A stretch of 64,000 nucleotides of DNA from JAAGZL01 sp050291365 (GTDB taxonomy: Bacteria > Pseudomonadota > Gammaproteobacteria > Chromatiales > Chromatiaceae): the NCBI GenBank assembly GCA_050291365.1, contig JBNKJS010000012.1, positions 168,470-232,469 of the forward strand. Direction: 5' to 3'. This document shows, in pieces, positions 59,052 to 64,000 of this stretch. Both the position numbers and the translations under genes were made by a program. Each line of letters starts with the position of its first letter. Positions within the stretch are counted from its first letter, which is position 1. The notes under the pieces were generated by a model that was not told the DNA's origin, searched no databases, and saw nothing but the letters and a program-made list of their open reading frames with translations.

Positions 59052-60326
59052 ATGAGTGATGATAAAAAGGGCTCTGGTGACGACGGAAAGTTACTATATT
59101 GCTCCTTCTGCGGTAAGAGCCAACATGAGGTCCGTAAACTTATTGCCGGTCCCTCTGTGTTCGTATGTGACGAATGCGTTGAACTCTGTAACGATATCAT
59201 TCGCGAGGAGATGCATGATAGCAAGGATGAGTCATCCAATAATCTTCTGAAACCCCAAGAGATTTATTCGCTTCTAGATCAGTATGTTATCGGCCAACCT
59301 GTAGCTAAAAAAGTCCTATCTGTAGCCGTTTATAACCACTACAAACGGCTTGAGACCGATGGCGATAAGAATGAGGTAGAGTTAGCCAAGAGTAACGTTC
59401 TCCTGATCGGTCCCACCGGTTCAGGTAAGACCCTTCTAGCCGAAACCCTTGCCCGTATTCTTGAGGTGCCATTCACCATTGCTGATGCAACCACCCTGAC
59501 TGAGGCCGGTTATGTGGGTGAGGATGTGGAGAATATCATCCAGAAGTTGCTGCAAAAGTGTGACTATGATGTGGAGAAGGCGCAAAACGGTATTGTTTAT
59601 ATCGATGAAATCGACAAGATTTCGCGCAAATCAGACAACCCATCCATCACCCGTGATGTATCAGGTGAGGGTGTGCAGCAGGCCTTGCTGAAGCTGATTG
59701 AGGGCACCATCGCCTCAGTGCCACCCCAGGGGGGGCGCAAGCATCCACAACAGGAGTTTCTGCAGGTAGATACTTCCAAGATCCTATTTATCGTAGGCGG
59801 GGCCTTCGCTGGTCTGGAGGGTGTAATTCGCAACCGTTCTGAAAAGGGCGGCATAGGTTTCGCTGCGCAGGTTCACAGCAAGGACGATTCTCGTAAGATC
59901 GGGGAAATCTTGACCGATGTAGAACCGGAAGACCTGATCAAATATGGACTTATCCCTGAATTTGTAGGGCGCCTTCCTGTGGTTGCAACCCTGGAAGAGC
60001 TGGATGAGGATGCGCTGGTTCAGATCCTGACCGAACCCAAGAATGCCCTTACTAAGCAGTACTCACGCCTGTTCGAGATGGAGGATTGTGAGCTGGAATT
60101 TCGTGAGGATGCTCTGCGCTCCATAGCCCGTAGGGCGATGGAGAGGAAGACGGGTGCCAGAGGTTTGCGCACCATTATGGAGAAGGTGCTTCTCGACACC
60201 ATGTATGACCTACCATCCATGGAAGATGTAAGTAAGGTTGTTATCGATGAATCGGTAATAGAGGGTGAGAATGATCCATATATCATTTTCGATGGTGGTG
60301 ACAAGCAACGGGCCGCGTCTGATTAA
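59052..60326 (+). CDS. clpX: ATP-dependent Clp protease unfoldase ClpX
   Basis: 424 residues, AAA+ unfoldase. Zinc-binding N-domain with C-SF-C near residue 17 and C-DE-C near 39 (YCSFCGKSQHEVR; FVCDECVEL). Walker A LIGPTGSGKTLLAETLAR, Walker B VYIDEIDKI, pore loop GYVGED, and the sensor 2 GARGLRTIMEK. AAGGAGTTTGT precedes the start. The 135-base leader contains GAATAAT-GCGTT-ATTATTC, a small palindrome. Confidence 0.97.
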   Translation: MSDDKKGSGDDGKLLYCSFCGKSQHEVRKLIAGPSVFVCDECVELCNDIIREEMHDSKDESSNNLLKPQEIYSLLDQYVIGQPVAKKVLSVAVYNHYKRLETDGDKNEVELAKSNVLLIGPTGSGKTLLAETLARILEVPFTIADATTLTEAGYVGEDVENIIQKLLQKCDYDVEKAQNGIVYIDEIDKISRKSDNPSITRDVSGEGVQQALLKLIEGTIASVPPQGGRKHPQQEFLQVDTSKILFIVGGAFAGLEGVIRNRSEKGGIGFAAQVHSKDDSRKIGEILTDVEPEDLIKYGLIPEFVGRLPVVATLEELDEDALVQILTEPKNALTKQYSRLFEMEDCELEFREDALRSIARRAMERKTGARGLRTIMEKVLLDTMYDLPSMEDVSKVVIDESVIEGENDPYIIFDGGDKQRAASD

Positions 60327-60396
60327 CTAGACATGGCCTGGTGGCAGGGTTTTTCTCTCCCTGGCTTCTCTGATTGACATAAAGTTGGCCTCTACC

Positions 60397-60423
60397 CTTG
60401 AAAATAGCCTAATCTGCCCATAC
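60397..60423 (+). promoter_or_regulatory. Sigma-32 (heat-shock) promoter of lon
   Basis: CTTGAAA, 13-base spacer, CCCATAC: -35 is exact to the sigma-32 consensus, -10 fits the CCCAT core. It is 146 bases before the lon start, between clpX and lon. The E. coli lon gene also has a sigma-32 promoter here. Confidence 0.85.
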
Positions 60424-60568
60424 GCTTAGGTCTATGCTGCCGTCACTAATATCCCACCCAACAGTGGTAGTGATCAGAACTGCATTCCCCTTTACGTTGT
60501 TGTAGCAATGTAAACTACAAGATATCGGAATCTAATTTCCATACGCCCACCGTTTGAGGATAACTATT

Positions 60569-63022
60569 ATGGGTCAAGAAGATAAGAGCAACCCAGACAG
60601 TGTTGATGTAGTAACCGTAATCCCGGTACTGCCATTGAGGGATGTGGTTGTATATCCCCATATGGTGATTCCACTATTTGTGGGCAGAGAAAAATCCATC
60701 AAGGCGCTGGATGCGGCTATGGATGCTAATAAAAAGATATTGTTGGTGGCACAGAAAAGCGCTGATACAGATGAGCCAACTACAGAAGATATTCATGCAG
60801 TTGGAACCCTGGCGAATATACTGCAGCTGCTGAAACTACCAGATGGAACAGTGAAGGTCCTGGTTGAAGGCGAGAAGAGGGTGCATATGCGCCATCTTCC
60901 CTCCGAACAAGGGTACTTCATTGCAGAGTACACAGTACTGCAGGATGAGAATATATTGCTGGAAAGGGAAAAAGAGATGGAGGTGCTGATGCGCTCATCC
61001 TTCGACCTGTTCGATCAATACGTAAAACTGAACAAGAAAGTGCCGCCAGAGGTGCTTACCTCTCTATCCAATATTGATGATCCAAGTCGTTTGGCCGATA
61101 CCATGGCCGCTCATATGTCATTGAAGCTGGATGAGAAACAGCTAGTGCTAGAGATGTTCGATGTACAGCAACGGCTTGAACATCTTATGACCCTGATGGA
61201 GTCTGAGAGCGACCTGCTGCAGATGGAGAAAAAGATTCGGGGTCGCGTCAAAAAGCAGATGGAAAAGAACCAGCGCGAGTACTATCTGAATGAGCAGATG
61301 AAGGCGATTCAGAAAGAGCTGGGGGACATGGATGATGTGCCAAACGAGATAGAGGATCTGCAAAACCGTATTGAGAAATCCGGCATGAGCAAGGAGGCTA
61401 AGTCCAAGGCCCAGGCAGAGCTGAATAAACTCAAGCTGATGTCACCCATGTCGGCTGAGGCAACGGTAGTAAGAAACTATATAGATACCCTGGTGAGCGT
61501 CCCTTGGAAGAAGAGATCAAAGGTGCGCAATGATCTAAAGGTGGCAGAGGATGTTCTGGAAGCGGATCACTATGGTCTGGAGAAGGTCAAAGAACGCATT
61601 ACTGAATACCTGGCGGTACAGCAGCGGGTGCGCAAACTCAAGGGCCCTATTCTTTGCCTGGTGGGGCCTCCTGGTGTAGGTAAAACCTCGGTGGGTCAAT
61701 CCATATCCCGAGCCACTAATCGAAAGTTTGTGCGTATGTCTCTGGGTGGTGTACGTGATGAGGCCGAGATCAGAGGGCATCGTCGTACCTATATCGGCGC
61801 CATGCCCGGAAAGATTGTCCAGAACCTATCCAAGATTAAGACGCGTAATCCGCTGTTTTTATTGGACGAGATCGACAAGATGGCCATGGATTTTCGTGGC
61901 GATCCCGCCTCGGCCCTGTTGGAGGTGCTGGATCCTGAACAGAACCACACCTTCGTTGATCACTATCTGGAGGTTGATTTTGATCTTTCAGAGGTGATGT
62001 TTGTGGCGACAGCCAACACCCTCAATATTCCAGCGCCGCTGTTGGATCGTATGGAGGTAATCCATCTTTCTGGTTATACGGAAGATGAGAAGGTGAACAT
62101 CTCCAAACGTTATTTGGTGCCAAAACAGATGGAGCACCATGGGCTGAAGGATGACGAACTGGCGATTGTGGACAGCGCTATCATAGATATTATTCGCTAC
62201 TACACCAGAGAGGCCGGTGTGCGTAATCTTGAGCGAGAGATTTCCAAGATCTGCCGTAAGGTGGTTAAGGATATCCAGCTGGAAGATATCGATAAGAAAA
62301 TTACCGTATCCTCCAAGGGCCTTAGTAAATATCTGGGAGTGAAGAAATTCAGGCATGGTTTGGCAGATGAGAAAGACCAGGTGGGACAGGTTACTGGTCT
62401 GGCATGGACCGAGGTTGGTGGCGAACTCCTGACCATCGAAGCAGCACTGATGCCGGGTAAGGGAATACTCAGTCACACTGGTAAGCTTGGTGAAGTGATG
62501 CAAGAGTCGATTCAAGCCGCTATGACCGTGGTACGAAGTCGGGCAGAAATATTTGGTTTGAACGATGATTTCTATCAAAAGAATGATGTACATATCCATG
62601 TGCCAGAGGGGGCAACACCCAAAGATGGACCTAGTGCAGGTATTGGAATGTGTACCAGCTTGGTCTCAGCCCTGACAGAGATCCCGGTGCGGGCGGATGT
62701 GGCCATGACTGGAGAGATAACCCTGCGAGGCGAGGTACTGCCTATTGGAGGCCTGAAGGAGAAGCTCCTGGCGGCGCACCGCGGTGGTATCAAGACAGTG
62801 ATCATTCCTCATGAGAATGAGCGTGATCTGGTAGAGATTCCAAAAAATATTAAAGATAAACTTGAGATTAAGCCGGTGCGCTGGATTGATGAGGTTCTGG
62901 ATATAGCCTTGACCAGTATGCCGATCTCAAAATCCGCTTCTGAAAAGAGTGGGGGTAAATCAAAGAGCGCCAAGGCAGGTACAGATGATGATGCTGCAAA
63001 CAAGGATTTGACGCATCATTAG
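60569..63022 (+). CDS. lon: ATP-dependent protease Lon
   Basis: 817 residues. N-domain for substrates (PVLPLRDVVVYPHMVIPLFV), AAA+ module with Walker A LVGPPGVGKTSVGQSI and Walker B FLLDEIDKM, and a protease domain with catalytic Ser in KDGPSAGIGMCTSLVS and Lys in GGLKEKLLAAHRGG. It degrades damaged and regulatory proteins. ATG 60569 follows GAGGATAACTATT; a TTG upstream in frame has no site. It has a low-complexity Lys/Ser-rich tail (SEKSGGKSKSAKAGTDDDA). Confidence 0.97.
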   Translation: MGQEDKSNPDSVDVVTVIPVLPLRDVVVYPHMVIPLFVGREKSIKALDAAMDANKKILLVAQKSADTDEPTTEDIHAVGTLANILQLLKLPDGTVKVLVEGEKRVHMRHLPSEQGYFIAEYTVLQDENILLEREKEMEVLMRSSFDLFDQYVKLNKKVPPEVLTSLSNIDDPSRLADTMAAHMSLKLDEKQLVLEMFDVQQRLEHLMTLMESESDLLQMEKKIRGRVKKQMEKNQREYYLNEQMKAIQKELGDMDDVPNEIEDLQNRIEKSGMSKEAKSKAQAELNKLKLMSPMSAEATVVRNYIDTLVSVPWKKRSKVRNDLKVAEDVLEADHYGLEKVKERITEYLAVQQRVRKLKGPILCLVGPPGVGKTSVGQSISRATNRKFVRMSLGGVRDEAEIRGHRRTYIGAMPGKIVQNLSKIKTRNPLFLLDEIDKMAMDFRGDPASALLEVLDPEQNHTFVDHYLEVDFDLSEVMFVATANTLNIPAPLLDRMEVIHLSGYTEDEKVNISKRYLVPKQMEHHGLKDDELAIVDSAIIDIIRYYTREAGVRNLEREISKICRKVVKDIQLEDIDKKITVSSKGLSKYLGVKKFRHGLADEKDQVGQVTGLAWTEVGGELLTIEAALMPGKGILSHTGKLGEVMQESIQAAMTVVRSRAEIFGLNDDFYQKNDVHIHVPEGATPKDGPSAGIGMCTSLVSALTEIPVRADVAMTGEITLRGEVLPIGGLKEKLLAAHRGGIKTVIIPHENERDLVEIPKNIKDKLEIKPVRWIDEVLDIALTSMPISKSASEKSGGKSKSAKAGTDDDAANKDLTHH

Positions 63023-63604
63023 CCACTATATTGCACACAGGCGGATGGGGTTTTACAAGAACCGTCGCCTGAGCAATATGAGAGGACTATTTGTATTCTT
63101 GCGGACAATATGGACTACCCGGGTCAGTTTTATGAGCTATCTTGCTTCATATTTTAAGCGACCACCTCTGAAGCATGGCTTATGTTATGCTTCAGCAGGT
63201 GATGGCTTAACCTATTTCGCCAGCTAGTCCAGAAATACTGATACCTTCATGCAGCATAGGAGCGAGAAAAAACGTTTTAACGCATTGATTAGGGTGTCAA
63301 AAACCTGTTGCCGCGAAAAAATATTTACTGGGGGTTAAGAAACTGTGATCATGACCACAGAGCAGTCAAGTTTGTTTTGGAATAATGATCATTCTGGTTT
63401 GTCAGCATCTTAGCCATATAAAATTTCAATGATGTTGATTTAATGTAGATAAAAACAGAGTTTTTCGCCTACCACGCTTGACAGTTGTTTTAACCGCTTG
63501 GTATAAATTGACCCCGTTTGCGCGCATTATCAAGCCGTCGACAATAAACATTTATTCCACACCCAAAACTGGGTGTGAAGTCACTTTAAGGGAGAGAAAA
63601 ATCC
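63023..63604 (+). promoter_or_regulatory. hupB: Long hupB leader region with sigma-70 promoter and hairpin
   Basis: 580 bases without a supported gene. TTGACA (63478-63483), 18-base spacer, TATAAA (63502-63507) is a strong promoter. CACACCCA-AAAC-TGGGTGTG (63558-63577) is a stable hairpin in the leader, 27 bases before ATG. Farther upstream TGTGA-TCATGA-CCACA (63344-63359) looks like a CRP half-conserved site. A 60-codon frame at 63045-63227 has poor protein character and is not called. Confidence 0.65.
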
Positions 63605-63877
63605 ATGAACAAGACCGATTTAATTGATGCAATTGCAGAATCTGCAGACATCTCTAAGGCAGCTGCAGGCCGGGCACTAGACGGCTTCGTAGACGCTGTA
63701 ACTGATGCTCTAAAGAAGGGGGATCAGGTTTCTTTGGTCGGTTTTGGTTCATTCACCGTACGTGAGCGTGCCGCACGTTCAGGACGCAATCCACAGACCG
63801 GTGCTACCATCCAAATCAAGGCTTCAAAATCTCCTGCATTTAAGGCTGGTAAAGCGCTTAAGGATGCCGTAAACTAG
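63605..63877 (+). CDS. hupB: DNA-binding protein HU-beta
   Basis: 90 residues, nucleoid protein. NKTDLIDAIAESADISKAAA helices, then GDQVSLVGFGSFTVRERAAR with the arm GRNPQTGATIQIKASKSPAF, the HU/IHF signature with the intercalating Pro. GGGAGAGAAAAATCC precedes ATG. Follows lon as in E. coli. Confidence 0.97.
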   Translation: MNKTDLIDAIAESADISKAAAGRALDGFVDAVTDALKKGDQVSLVGFGSFTVRERAARSGRNPQTGATIQIKASKSPAFKAGKALKDAVN

Positions 63878-63889
63878 CGCGCTTTCTCA

Positions 63890-63965
63890 GGGTGCTTAGC
63901 TCAGCTGGGAGAGCATCGCCCTTACAAGGCGAGGGTCGCAGGTTCGATCCCTGCAGCACCCACCA
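63890..63965 (+). tRNA. tRNA-Val (anticodon TAC)
   Basis: 76 bases with encoded CCA. Acceptor GGGTGCT/AGCACCC, D arm AGCTCAGCTGGGAGAGC, anticodon stem TCGCC/GGCGA with loop CTTACAA (anticodon TAC at 63923-63925), T arm GCAGGTTCGATCCCTGC. It starts 12 bases after hupB and may be read from its promoter. Confidence 0.97.
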
Positions 63966-63972
63966 AGGTTTT

Positions 63973-64000
63973 GGAGTGGTAGTTCAGTTGGTTAGAATAC
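63973..64000 (+). tRNA. tRNA-Asp, cut by the window end
   Basis: GGAGTGGTAGTTCAGTTGGT then TAGAATAC: acceptor, D arm and the start of the anticodon arm typical of tRNA-Asp (GTC); the anticodon itself is outside. A tRNA-Val/tRNA-Asp pair, 7 bases apart. Confidence 0.8.

Noticed and set aside
63045..63227. 60-codon frame between lon and hupB
   Set aside because: Mixed composition, no ribosome site, and it lies in a region that works as the hupB leader; no recognisable motif.

Overview
The window is chromosomal DNA from a gammaproteobacterium. The evidence is gene order as well as single genes: pyrG-kdsA-eno-ftsB-ispD-ispF-truD, surE-pcm-yqaA-nlpD-rpoS, tig-clpP-clpX-lon-hupB and yajC-secD-secF all occur in this class. 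FNR-type regulators, a stand-alone DsrE-like protein, a DsrC/TusE-like protein, an ETHE1-type persulfide dioxygenase and many peroxide-defence genes suggest a microaerobic, possibly sulfur-oxidising lifestyle. This is inference; no dsr, sox or carbon-fixation operon is visible and the genus cannot be named from sequence alone.

Layout. 1-8.6 kb: end of rnhA, dnaQ, an FNR-family regulator (reverse), then the housekeeping run pyrG to truD with overlapping stop/start codons. 8.6-21.7 kb: accessory block separating truD from surE, which are usually neighbours. It holds a broken copy of the truD 3' end, tandem repeats, hairpin arrays, DUF2798, DsrE-like and cation-efflux genes, two convergent TPR-sulfotransferase genes with a remnant of a third, a DUF4405 membrane protein, an MBOAT/SGNH acetylation pair, a DsrC/TusE-like gene and an Smr gene. 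21.7-27 kb: surE-pcm-yqaA-nlpD-rpoS, a second FNR-type regulator and an XRE-cupin regulator. 27-29.4 kb: ilvBN with a valine-rich leader peptide and attenuator. 29.4-31.3 kb: flavin reductase, di-iron hydroxylase and rubredoxin. 31.4-38.5 kb: KefG/KefB-type K+ efflux, a secreted c-type haem protein behind a perfect FNR box, a chemoreceptor, DUF1287 and nhaA. 38.8-46.2 kb: oxidative-stress region (bcp, tpx, sodB, DUF3501, Fe-S protein, rubrerythrin on the reverse strand; oxyR divergent; persulfide dioxygenase; a second ferritin-like protein). 46.2-53.1 kb: acnA, a membrane-anchored unknown, then the reverse operon mtaB-PAP2-tatD-tcdA. 53.2-64 kb: yajC-secD-secF, tRNA-Leu, tig-clpP-clpX-lon with a heat-shock promoter before lon, hupB, tRNA-Val and the start of tRNA-Asp.

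How parts work together. The two FNR proteins keep the same E..SR recognition residues, and FNR-like boxes lie before fnr1, before the c-type haem gene and (weaker) before the DUF4405 gene, so an oxygen-responsive circuit can be read directly. OxyR with both redox cysteines sits divergent from a block of peroxide and superoxide genes. The reverse operon at 49.5-53 kb carries two enzymes that modify the same tRNA base (t6A37). The accessory block combines candidate sulfation and O-acetylation enzymes. There is no CRISPR array, no recognisable transposase or integrase, and no rRNA gene.
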